A stretch of 64,000 nucleotides of DNA from Ciborinia camelliae (lineage: Eukaryota > Ascomycota > Leotiomycetes > Helotiales > Sclerotiniaceae): NCBI GenBank assembly GCA_025890175.1, contig JANPYM010000013.1, positions 1,874,270-1,938,269 of the forward strand, written 5' to 3'. The position numbers and the translations under genes were made by a program. The notes beneath the pieces were generated by a model, which made no database searches, was not told where the DNA came from, and saw only the letters and a list, made by a program, of their open reading frames with translations. This document shows, in pieces, positions 1-10,737 of the stretch (position 1 is the stretch's first letter; each line of letters starts with the position of its first letter).

Positions 1-2640
1 TTTTTCAAATTTATATTAATCAAACCCTTATAAAATTGATAAATACTATATATATAATATATTTCAATAATATATTAATTTATTTAATAAATATCTAATA
101 GTATATTAATAATATTTGTTAAATATTCGAAAAACTAATTATTTATAAATTTTATATAAAATTTAAAAAATATATATTTAATAACAAAAAAATCGAATTT
201 TTAAAATTTATAATATCAAATAATAATATTATTATAAAACTTAATAAAATTAAAATTATTATTAAATAGTTTATTTTTAATATTTTAAAAAAAATTCAAA
301 TTTTCCTAAACTTTATAAATTTTTATTAACAATTTATTAAAAAATATTCAAAAATAATTAATGGAATAACAATATTATTTAAAAAAATTAAAAAAAAAAA
401 GATTATAAATATTTTTATATAAAATATAAAAATATAAATATTTTTTGAAATATTAAAAACAATATTTATTACTATATCAATACTACAACATTTTTAATCG
501 AATTTTAAAATAATAATCAAAATAAATATATCAAAATTCATTTTAGAATATATACTTTTTCAATTATTCGAAAAAAAATCTAATTTAAAAGAATTATTAT
601 AATAACATTTTATAATATTTTATTTTAAAAAACTAAATTTTATAAAACAATGTTATATAATTTATAATTAAAAATTATTAGCGATATATATTATATTTTA
701 TAAATAACGGTATTATATTATGGATAATTGTTATATTATCATTATAAAAACAGATTATAATAACCTCCAATATTTTATAATTAAGAAAAAATTAAATAAT
801 AAATAAATCAAATAGGCTAAAATATTTGTTATATACAATTTTGAAATTAAATATAAAACTAAAAAATCAAATTTAGTAAACAAATTATCGAAATAATTGA
901 ATTATTTTAATAATCCAAAAGGTAATAATAAAATATTTTCAATATTAAAAAATAAATTAAGAAATATAGTAATTTTGATTAAAATATATTATTATTTAAA
1001 TATAAAATAATTATTTTTATAAAATGTTATAAATCTTTTTTAAAAAAAAAAAAATTATTTATTTTTTTATAATTCAAAAAGGTTATTAACAAAAACTAAT
1101 TACAAATAATCGATACCCTATTAGATAATTAATATTATGGTTAAAAATAAAACGGTATTAAATATTATATCAAAACCTATAAAAAATACTTTATTATAAT
1201 TATAGAAATATAATAAATTTATAAAAAATAAAAAATATATTAAATAAAGATAAAAATTTATTAAAAACATTTTATTATAATAAATAAATATTAAAAAAAT
1301 AATTATTTATAATAAGGTTACCTTTATATTATTAGATTTTATTATAAAAATAAAAATTCTAAAAACTTATTATAATAACTTAATAAAAAAATATTGAAAT
1401 ATAAGAAAAATATTAAAAATATTAAAAAAAAAATATTTTTAATAAAATATAAAAAAAAAATATTAAAGAATATATTAAAATTTATATAATATATTAATAT
1501 TTAATAATAAAATATTATTGATTATATAATAAATTAAAAACATTTTTTTTTTTTATAAAACTTTGAAAAAAGATAATTATAAATTTTATTATAGATTTAT
1601 TTTTTTCAAAAATTGAAAAATATATTTACAATACAGTTTTTATAATAATTAATAAATTTACAAAACTAATAAGATATATATTTATTATAAAAACTATTAA
1701 TTCATTTAAATTAACAAAAATATTATTTATATATATATTTAAAAACTTCGATACACTAAAAAATATTATTTCAAATAAAAAACTGCAATTTGTAAGTTAT
1801 TTTTGGAAAAGCTTAATATTTTATCTTCACATTCGTTAAAAACTATTAATAGCATTTTATCTTCAAATTAACAAATAAATTGAATAATAAAATCAGAATC
1901 TTATATATTATATTATATATTATTTGAATTAAAGACAGAATAATTGGACGTTATTGTTATCTTTGGCAGAATTTATATATAATATTAGCTAATATAATGC
2001 AATAGAAGAGATTTTATTCAAAACAATATATGATTTTCAATCTATATTTAATTATATTAATAAAAACGTTGATACAAAAAAGAAAACGCTAATAGCCTAC
2101 AAGAAAATCGAAATTTTAATAGAGAAATAAAAAAAGTTTAAAAAATTTTAATAAAAAACAATTACAAAAAAAACTTAAAAAGATATTTTAGCGGGATATT
2201 AGTGATTTAATATTAATAACTCGATAATGTTTAATACAAAAAATATCAAATAATTAAAATTCAAAAAGAAATTTTTAAAACAATTTATAAGGTTATTTAT
2301 AATTATTAATATTATTTTAAATGAATAATTATATAAATTGAAATTATCTTTTATTTATAAAATATATAATATATTTTATATTTCTTTATTAAAATTATAG
2401 TATAAAAAAAAAGATATTGTCAATCTACTATTACCTAAAGAAATAAAAAAAGGATTAAAATACAAAATAAAAAAAATCCTAATATATTAAAAAAAAAAAA
2501 AAGGAATATAATATTTAATTTAATAGAAAGATTACGTTTTATTAAAAAATATATAGGAATTAGGGAAGAATCTTCAAAATTCGGATATAATTCTAAATAA
2601 TTATTTCAACAAAAAAATATTATTAATATAATATTAACAA
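1..2640 (+). mobile_element. RIP-degraded Ty3/Gypsy chromovirus pol relic (left end outside window)
   Basis: Reading the + strand through stops shows ordered Gypsy pol domains. Around 440-560 is the RT/RNase H junction (ILQHF). At 666-907 is RNase H, with LLAI, then a KTDYNNLQYF block equivalent to the usual TDHKNLxYF, then FEIKYKTKKSNLV. At 1750-2090 is the integrase core and its downstream part (QFVSYFWKSL; NWTLLLSLAEFIYN, the classic W-x-LLPLAEFAYN block). At 2281-2400 is the integrase C-terminus (YKIYNIFYISLLK, from K-x-HNVFHVSLL), in the same frame as the core. At about 2440-2620 is a chromodomain-like stretch ending in GKNLQN, one frame shifted. Substitutions are of the C-to-T/G-to-A type and create many TAA/TAG stops, so the element is dead. 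Neither LTR could be identified. Family assignment rests on motif order that I can read directly; RIP as the cause is inference. Confidence 0.85.
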
Positions 2641-2658
2641 AAATAAATAAAACATTAT

Positions 2659-2838
2659 AAATAAAAACAATCTTAAATAATTTATATATTATTATGGAGA
2701 TATTGTAAATAAGAATAATTTTAAATAATTTATATATTATTATAAAGATATTGTAAATAAAAACAATTTCGAATAATTTATATATTATTATAAAGATATT
2801 GTAAACCAAAATAATTATAAAGATTTATATATTATTAC
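2659..2838. repeat. 48-bp tandem repeat, about 3.7 copies
   Basis: Units start at 2659, 2707 and 2755 with a partial fourth from 2803. Each contains AATTTATATATTATTAT and GATATTGT. The period is 48 bp, a multiple of three. It lies just downstream of the chromodomain relic, so it may be a 16-residue repeat of the element's polyprotein tail or part of its 3' non-coding end. Confidence 0.8.
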
Positions 2839-5440
2839 AAAGTTTAATAATCAAAAGCTAAAAATCGTTAATTAATTAATAATAAAATTATATTTATAAG
2901 AAAAAAAATATAAAAAAGGGATTTATCTGTTTTTATTGTTAAATTGTTAAAAAATTTTATATTCCTCCTGCCATTGTTTAATAATTTCGGGTAAAAAAAA
3001 ACTATTTTTGTTAATAATATTTAAATTATTATTAAAAAAAAGTTTTAAAAATTAATAAAATAAATTATGTATATATTGATTCTTTTTAATAATATATTGC
3101 TAAAATTTATAGGGGGTATAAAATTCAAGTAAAAAATTATTATTGATTGATAACAAAAAATGGATATTTAATAGTAAGTTTTTGTTAGAAGACAAAATAA
3201 AATCAAAAAATTAAGACTCTAAAAAAAAATAATTAATTTTTGATATATATTAAAAACTGGTTATTTATTAAGTAATAATATTTTTATTTATATTTATGTC
3301 TATATTGCCAAAAAAGCTAAGATTGGAAAATAAAAAAAAACTGAAAATAATACCCCAAAAAGGTTTATAAATCCTATATTTTAAAGAAAAAGAAATATAT
3401 ATTAATCGCTTGATATTCGAAAAATCGCAAGGAGTTAAAATAAAGCGAGTAATTTGAAAACTAAAAGGTTTTAAAAATAATTAAAAAAGTTTAGAAAATT
3501 TAATCTTTAAAGATTTCGATTCGGAAAATCATCCTCCTATCAATCTTTATCATAAAACAATTCGAAATTTAGTTTTTTAAAAATCTAAACTTTTTTCAAA
3601 AAACAAAAAAAAACATTTTAAACAAAAACACCACTTTTCGAGGTAGTTTTTTTTTTATTTTTTATAATGATTTTTTTTTTTTTTTTTTTTANNNNNNNNN
3701 NTTTTTTTTTTTTTTTTTTTACAAAAGTAGGAAAAGCAGAAGGAGCAATTAAGACAAAGGTTTTTGCTTTTTTTTTTAATAAACCTTTATTATTTAAATT
3801 AAAGTTCAATATATTTTTAATCTTTATATTTTCAATTTTTTTAATTAAAAACGAAAAACATATTTATATATATTAATCAATAATTAACAAATAAATAAAA
3901 AGTAATTTATAGAATATTAATAAATATCCAATAAATTTATCAAAATTGTATTTATATTAAAAAAAATAAACATTACAATCATAATAACTTTTTTAATATC
4001 ATAAGATTTATATATTAAACCAATATATTTCGTTTTGCAAATTGTAATAAAAACAATTAAAATATATTTTTTTTAATAAAAAACGAAATAGTTCTATATT
4101 TTCTATTTTTTAATAGATTTCGGCTTTATATTATTATATTTTTATTGATAATAAAATAATCAATTAATATTAAAATAAAATTATTTGGATAATAAATCAT
4201 AAAGTTTTCTTTTATAAATATATTTATTATATAATAATAAAAAATTATTAAAAAATAAATATTTTTAATTTATAATATTACTTTTTTTTAATACTTTTTT
4301 AATTTTGTAAAGATTAATTAATTTTGTATAATAAAGATAGATGGGTTTAGTGAAAACTATAAAAATATTTGTGGAGCATTGGGCAATCACTATAAAAAAA
4401 ACGGGTAAAGCTATAATATTAATAAAAAAATTGATTAAAAAAAAAATATAAAAAAATATAAAAAATAGTATTAATAAAAATTAAGGGTTCGAATTTTGAA
4501 CTATGGGAATAAAAAAGATATAAATATTTCAAACAATAAAGAATATAAAGCTTAGTTATTTGATAAAAAAATCAATAAAGCCTTCGTTTTTTTGTGCTAA
4601 AAAAGGAATTTTAGGTGTAAAAATTTCAAAAGTAAAATTATTAAGATAATCTTTGATATTTAGTCAATGTTTGTTAAATATTTATAAAATTTTTAACAAA
4701 TTAAAAAAAATAGGGTGGTACAAATATATAATATTAAAATATGTTTTATTTAAAATTAATATTTTATTGATAATACAAATTTTAAACTAATAAAAATAAA
4801 TTATTATTTAAGGATTACCATTTATATAAAAGAATAATTATAGGAGTATGGATTAAAAAAATATCTTAATATATATAAACAATAAATTTCAACAAATAAA
4901 ATTTTTTAAATAAAACATTTTAAAAAAAAAAATTTTGTTACAAATTTAAAAACAATAAAAACAAAAAAAATATTTAGATATAAAATTTAAATTTAAAATT
5001 AATGTATTAATAATCATCAATATTTGATATCAATCGATAACGAATCTTCAATATAATATTTAATTTGTAAAATATTAATATATACAAAATAGATCTATAT
5101 AATTAAACGAAAAAGTTTTGAAAGCCTGTAAAACCTTATATTAAGCAAAACATCATTATTTAAATAGCGATTAATAATACATCATTAATTATTTAAAAGA
5201 TAATAGAAATTTTATTTAAAAAATAATGAAAAGTCTTAAAGCTATTATTAACCTAATTGATTTCTTGTATTTTCTATCTTAACACTTTAATCAATTGGTT
5301 TATGCTAAAAAGAATTATTAAAAATATTTTATTAATTTTTAATTAATTATAATATAAATAATTATAACTATACAAAATTTGAATAAAAGACAACTATTCG
5401 TTGAAAAGTTATATTTAATTGAAAAGATTGAAAAGTGGCT
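2839..5440. other. AT-rich gene-free block, RIP-like
   Basis: Very AT-rich DNA with no credible ORF. It probably contains the 3' end of the Gypsy element and perhaps other repeat remains, but I could not find LTR ends or coding motifs. A GGGGGT tract near 3111 could be a polypurine-tract remnant; this is a guess. The block stops abruptly near 5440, where base composition returns to normal. Confidence 0.7.
3692..3701. other. assembly gap (10 N)
   Basis: Ten Ns flanked on both sides by poly-T runs. The gap was probably placed because the homopolymer could not be resolved; the true length is unknown. Confidence 0.98.
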
Positions 5441-6371
5441 TTTTTTGGTGTGTTTGTATGTTTCGGCCCTTTTTAATAGTCTAGTACTATAGTCTAAGGA
5501 TTCAAGAAGGCCTGAAAAAACTCCTATGTTCGCAGACCAAATTTGAAATCGACGGTGTTAGGCTAGAAGACTTGTCCAGTAATGCGCATAGTTTCTTTCC
5601 CGTAATAATTCAATGCATTTGGAGAACAGGTCGTTGCACTCCTCTGCCCTGGTAACTATCGGGAAGCTAGCTTTATTGGTTGCCATCGGGAAAGCAATCC
5701 ACAAGGATGTAATTATTATGAGACTGGACCAGAAGTAAGTTGATTGTCTTTCTTGAAAATTCGAAAGTTTAGGAAGGGGCTGAAGGATGAATATGCTGAA
5801 AATAAAGACAAGTAGTTTCAAGTGTGGGTGACTGACACAATCAGGCCACGTGAAATTATAATTACAGACATATTCTATGAGTGGAATCGTAAGATATTAC
5901 CTAAGTGGTAAGGAATTTGAGTCTCATGACTTTCAGTATATCTTCTATATCGATTATATTTTCTGCTCCTCTATCTCAAAGATGTGATCTGAATATTGTA
6001 CAAGGATTCGGATAAACATCAATCTGCAGCGCGAGATTAGCCATTTGAATAAGCGCCGTACGCTACTTTCGCCATTGAGGTAAGGCTGAGATACACTAAG
6101 TTTCGTTGTGCAGTCATTTTCTTCTGTCGCGATGATCTTATGAAGCATTAATCTTTCACAAACCAAAGTCGCGGGCTACCAATCTATTCTGCATGGAAAT
6201 CACGAGGGCCGAAACCGTGGAAGCTTAGGGGATACTCCTCGAAATTCTTCCTGAAATCCAAAAATCAGTAAGCTCTTGGACTCGAAAGTCGACAAACCAA
6301 TCTTCCGGATTTTTGTTTTGGGACTTGCAGCTTCCGCGTTTATTTTGTGCTAGAAGCTCGGAAATCTTGCT
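5441..6371. other. transition region without a supported gene
   Basis: Base composition returns to genic levels, but only short ORFs are present. A minus-strand ORF at 5558-5821 begins with a hydrophobic stretch and ends in LFSKCIELLRERNYAH. It has no neighbouring exon that I can find. The stretch may hold decayed upstream sequence of the subtilase relic. Confidence 0.4.
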
Positions 6372-8286
6372 GTGGGTAATGGAGCAGAAGTGATTCACAA
6401 AGTAGCACTTTGTCCAGAGAAGATAGCAGGCCTAGCTTGCGATATTAGTATTCAACAGGTACCGGATATTCCAGGCTGGCCAAATCAAACTGGAATATGC
6501 CGATATTTGGCTCTAGACAACGGTATACCTGAATATTACAGCAGTTTATCATCGCCAGAGCTGCGGAACGACAACTAAATTCTTCTACGGCCGACTAAAG
6601 ATCAAGGATCAATGTATTGTACAAAGTGTTATACAAACTCTCGTTGAATGTATAGATGAACTTTTTACCTCAGTCGTGGACACTGCAGCGAATCTGGACC
6701 CGCCAGCTCAGAGCACTGGAAATGACTTCGAAAATATCTGGACAAATACGAAGAATGCATACGATGCTCTCATGGCATGTGATTGTCGAACCTCTCATAT
6801 GCAGGACATTCAGGAGATTAGATTGGAACTGGCCACAAAGCTCAGGGAAGAAAGAGAAAAAGATTGCCACAATTATTACAATCTTCATATCTTAATCCCA
6901 AGAGCCAAGTATCCACTCCGCAAAATGAAGTTTTGGTTATAAACAAGCAAAGGTCAGTAGATCGCCTTTACCTATTGAATTCACAACTATAACTACGCTA
7001 TGTTAACGTTGACATCTAGGTATTCTCCACAGAATTGTACACATATCTCCATGTCTCCCAAGAATCCGAAGTACCAAAATAAAGAGATAGTTTGTTCATA
7101 TAAATATTGCGTGGATAATCCGGTCGCAAGCTGTAACCAGGGCAACAAACTTTTCTCTAAAAGGCAATCGATTATTGGGGCTTGGATATGATGAGCCTTT
7201 TGAATATAACGGAAGGGAATTTCTAACAGAAGAACGTGAGAAGCAGATCAGCCTTGAATATTTGATCTAGTCAGAAAGTGCAAACTGGTCAATTATGGTA
7301 AAATTGATTCTAGCTGCATAGATACGGAGCATACCGACGTCGATGCATATGAAGATCGGATCAAAGATATGCGCAGCTAGGTTAATGGCGAATCTGAAGT
7401 GCACCCACGTGATGGTGACTCCTCGGGCCATGGACCTCATATAGCTGGAATTATCCGTGATCTGGCATCAAATGTATATGTCTACATTGTTCGATTAACT
7501 CAAGTCCGAGAGCTTGATAATATTAGTCGGATGTTGGAGCTAATTGTGAATAATATCCCGAGCTAGTCAGTCATGCTTATCGAAAATAGGCCTTTAAATA
7601 TTCTTGCGAAAATTGGAATGTGGATATGGTCACAATGTCCTTTGGTTTCTCAAAAATTCACGATGGGTTTCGAAAGGAGATAAATAATGCAGAGCATAAG
7701 GGGAAGATTGTCTTCGCTGCAGCATCACATGACGGAGGGAACTCGTCCCGGACATTTCCTGCTTTTCACGATAGAGTTATTTGCATACACTCGTCCGATT
7801 CGGACGGCGTTAAATCGCACTTTAATCCTCGCCCTAAAGATAAAAAAGACAACTTCATGATTCTAGGAGAGGGTATTAGCTCTTGTTGGCCTGATTCTAC
7901 CAAAGCAGGGTCGAATAGGCGGATGACAGGGACATCATTCGCAACCCCGGTTGCAGTTGCTTTGGCAGCTGTTATTATTGAATATTTCGAGCAAGAGTTT
8001 CCAAATTTGAGAGAGTGCATCGAGATCAGAAATTAAGAGGGTATCAGTCGTATTTTCCAATATCTGGCAAAAATCGACAAGGCAGTTGATAAATATGATC
8101 TAATAGCACCTTTCGAGTTGTTTGAAAATATCGGTAGGTATCACAAGTACATTGAGGATTTAACTCCGGGAAATGATATACCTGTTGTTTAATATTATCG
8201 ACCCCATAAAGATTTCCCAAACCAAAACGTAGCAACTGAGTTGCGGAGGATGGCGCTTGAAGATGTAATATCAATCTTATTGTAGG
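6372..8286 (+). pseudogene. broken subtilase (peptidase S8) domain protein
   Basis: The catalytic landmarks of a subtilisin-like serine protease appear in order but in different frames. At about 7301-7370 is a block around IDSSCIDTEH, matching the catalytic-Asp region (normally DTG). At about 7405-7500 is the His region (SGHGPHIAGII, normally GHGTH). At 7620-8036 is the Ser region ending RMTGTSFATPVAVALAA, a textbook GTSxATP Ser motif. Upstream at about 6550-6942 an open stretch (ECIDELFTSVVDTAANL, then NYYNLHILIPRAKYPL) resembles the alpha-helical N-terminal half of fungal S8-domain multidomain proteins. Stops interrupt the frame at several places (for example TAG near 7378 and 7564), and the frames of the three segments differ. 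A few introns could explain some shifts but not the in-frame stops. Family confidence is high; the N-terminal assignment is weak. Confidence 0.75.
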
Positions 8287-8388
8287 ATCTGCAATGGAGG
8301 ACACAACCAGCAGGTGTCCTGTTGATATGTTCCGCGTGAAGTCCTTGTCAAGTTAACAAAGACTTCATTCGAGTTCACAGTTCCAATA

Positions 8389-8655
8389 TCATTTGGGAGG
8401 ATTGGAGGTTGCCACCCGAACTTTATCCTCTCCATCCATCACTACCTCATCATCCAGCCCAAACTCTTTCGCGGAAGCATCTACACCCTCAAGCCCAAGA
8501 ACTGTAAATGTCTCAGAAACGGCGATCTTATCAATTTGCCCCCCAAGCAGAGTTTCTTTCCCATAATCATCTTGCTCTACTTCCTCGTTCTTATTGCCTC
8601 CTATCTTCCTCAACCGAAAAGCAGATACAAAATCTGTAGCTCCCTTAAAAGGCAT
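8389..8655 (-). pseudogene. acidic ORF of unknown identity, possible gene fragment
   Basis: From the first ATG (8655) this reads 88 residues, starting MPFKGATDFVSAF and rich in Asp/Glu (AKEFGLDDEVVMDGEDK). I do not recognise a family. It lies between the subtilase relic and the MITE, on the opposite strand to the relic, with no partner exon that I can see. It may be a fragment or a chance ORF. Confidence 0.25.
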
Positions 8656-8783
8656 TGTATCCCTTTCATTAATTTCATACTTCAAAAAACAGGACCACTA
8701 GTGAGCACTATTCCAATTCTAATTGTTAAATTTATTTTGCATAACTTACAAACATAGCAATTGCAACTTTCAAAATTCGAGGA

Positions 8784-8792
8784 TTGAATAAA
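8784..8792. repeat. target-site duplication, left copy
   Basis: TTGAATAAA next to the left end of the MITE; identical to 8931-8939. Confidence 0.88.
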
Positions 8793-8930
8793 CGGCAAAT
8801 ACCTGAAATAGCATGTTTTTCAACTTTAATACTCCAACTAGCATAGGAACTTTCCATTTCGACCTCAAATAGCATATTGTGCTAGTTGGAGTATCAAAGT
8901 TTAAAAACATGCTATTTCAGGTATTTGCCG
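8793..8930. mobile_element. 138-bp MITE with long terminal inverted repeats, MULE-like
   Basis: The two ends are about 51-bp inverted repeats starting CGGCAAATACCTGAAATAGC, with only two mismatches (one in AACTT versus AACTTT context, one A/G), around a centre of roughly 35 bp. Directly flanking both ends is the 9-bp sequence TTGAATAAA (8784-8792 and 8931-8939), a perfect target-site duplication. A 9-bp duplication with long inverted ends fits Mutator-like (MULE) non-autonomous elements. There is no coding capacity. The near-identical arms and perfect duplication suggest recent insertion. Confidence 0.88.
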
Positions 8931-8939
8931 TTGAATAAA
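8931..8939. repeat. target-site duplication, right copy
   Basis: TTGAATAAA next to the right end of the MITE; identical to 8784-8792. Confidence 0.88.
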
Positions 8940-9128
8940 TGTATTAATAAACCTTTTTTTTAATTTTTTTAAAACATGTTGATATAAAGTAGTTCTACAT
9001 ATACTAGCTCGATACACAATAATAATATCAACAATAAAACAGTTAAACAAGCCTACCGCAAAAGAGAGGGTATCGAAAAAGGTTATAAATAAGCTATTAA
9101 TAGTACCATAAAAACCTACTTATAATTA

Positions 9129-10052
9129 AGGTTCGTAGGTTCGTAGGTTCGTAGGTTCGTAGGATCGGAGGGAGGAGGTAGGATCGTAGATTCGTAGATT
9201 CGTAGATTTGTAGGTTCGTAGGTTCGTAGGTTCGTAGGTTCGTAGGTTCGGAGGGAGGAGGTAGGTTTAGAGGGAGGAGGTAGGTTCGGAGGAAGGAATC
9301 GTACGATTTTTAGGTTTTTAGATTCGTAGGATCGGAGGGAGGAGGTAGATTCGTAGATTCGTAGGTTCGTAGAATCGGAGGGAGGAGGTAGGATCGGAGG
9401 GAGGAGGTAGGTTTAGAGGGAGGAGGTAGGTTCGGAGGAAGGAATCGTACGATTTTTAGGTTTTTAGATTAGTAGGTTCGTAGGTTCGTAGGTTCGTAGG
9501 TTCGTAGGATCGGAGGGAGGAGGTAGGATCGGAGGGAGGAGGTAGGATCGGAGGGAGGAGGTAGGTTCGGAGGGAGGAGGTAGGTTCGGAGGGAGGAGGT
9601 AAGTTCGGAGGAAGGAATCGTACGATTTTTAGGTTTTTAGATTCGTAGATTCGTAGGTTCGTAGGTTCGTAGATTCGTAGATTCGTAGATTCGTAGATTC
9701 GTAGATTCGTAGATTCGTAGATTCGTAGATTCGTAGATTCGTAGATTCGTAGATTCGTAGATTCGTAGATTCGTAGATTCGTAGATTCGTAGATTCGTAG
9801 ATTCGTAGATTCGTAGAATCGGAGGGAGGAGGTAGGATCGGAGGAAGGAATCGTACGATTTTTAGGTTTTTAGATTCGTAGGATCGGAGGGAGGAGGTAG
9901 ATTCGTAGGTTCGTAGATTCGTAGGTTCGTAGATTCGTAGGTTCGTAGATTCGTAGGTTCGTAGATTCGTAGGTTCGTAGATTCGTAGGTTCGTAGATTC
10001 GTAGGTTCGTAGATTCGTAGGTTCGTAGGTTGTAGGTTCGTAGATTCGTAAG
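9129..10052. repeat. composite minisatellite, 8-bp TTCGTAGR plus longer modules
   Basis: Most of the array is the 8-bp unit TTCGTAGG or TTCGTAGA. One stretch (about 9640-9815) is nearly pure TTCGTAGA, and another (about 9900-10025) alternates G and A versions to give a 16-bp period. These are interspersed with a GA-rich module (ATCGGAGGGAGGAGGTAGG) and a module containing the palindrome AATCGTACGATT followed by TTTAGGTTTTTAG. The palindromic module recurs four times, near 9285, 9431, 9603 and 9838. Long minus-strand ORFs here only translate the repeat and are not genes. Confidence 0.93.
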
Positions 10053-10282
10053 TGGGGTAGATATATAGACCTCGCTGTCGCCACCCCTGTCACCCAATTA
10101 AATCACTTAATTATGAAAATTTCAACAACTTCTTCAAAATTGCTTATTTCGGATCGGGCTTATCAATTTTCCGATCAAAACCTACTACTTTATATATATA
10201 TATTATAAATTTGAAGAATTTCGAGCTGAAAAACCAACGGAAAAGCACACTTAATCAATTGCTACTATATCATCTACTATAC

Positions 10283-10360
10283 TATAGTCTATAGACTACC
10301 ATAATAGTCTATCATGGTAGTCTATAGACTATAGTCTATCATGGTAGTCTATAGACTATA
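10283..10360. repeat. palindromic repeat cluster
   Basis: TATAGTCTATAGACTACCAT at 10283-10302 occurs as its exact reverse complement at 10314-10333 and again at 10341-10360. Each unit also holds the inner palindrome AGTCTATAGACT. The array can form alternative hairpins. Confidence 0.85.
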
Positions 10361-10737
10361 ACGTTTCTTATTTTTGGTCTAGCTTTCTATAATAGGAAAT
10401 CTTCCACATTAGGAAATGGAAGCGAGATTCCTCATACAAAATTTTATACCGAAGTTTATCCACACGGAACCTACATTACTCCGTGTTATTCAATACCCCG
10501 CGATCTGCAGGGATCTTATACAATATAATTACAACAAGGAAAAGTTACCAGACGCTGTGCCGCAAATTAAATTGAAAAATTTATTTTTGTCTTGATGGGT
10601 ATTGTAAAAGAAAGAGAAATTATCATAGAGGTTGGAACCCCTGCGTAGATATGCACACAAATAATGGAGCTAGGCTTGGGTTGAGTTTCTCGGCAGTAGC
10701 GATATAACCTTATGAACTACCTAGAATGATGGAACGA
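10361..10737. other. intergenic, 3' side of the kinase gene
   Basis: No ORF or RNA gene recognised; probably the 3' untranslated region and terminator of the minus-strand kinase gene. Confidence 0.5.

Noticed and set aside
2606..2809. 67-codon minus ORF in the AT-rich block
   Set aside because: It is the reverse reading of the 48-bp tandem repeat in RIP-mutated DNA.
5558..5821. Small secreted protein candidate on the minus strand
   Set aside because: The hydrophobic start lacks a convincing cleavage site and the ORF has no support from neighbours; it may be a fragment, so it is not listed as a gene.
9129..10052. CRISPR-like array
   Set aside because: The units are contiguous tandem repeats without unique spacers, and the host is a eukaryote.
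9629..10097. Long minus-strand ORFs of 154 and 75 codons with TNLRIYE repeats
   Set aside because: They are direct translations of the 8-bp minisatellite and show no other coding sign.
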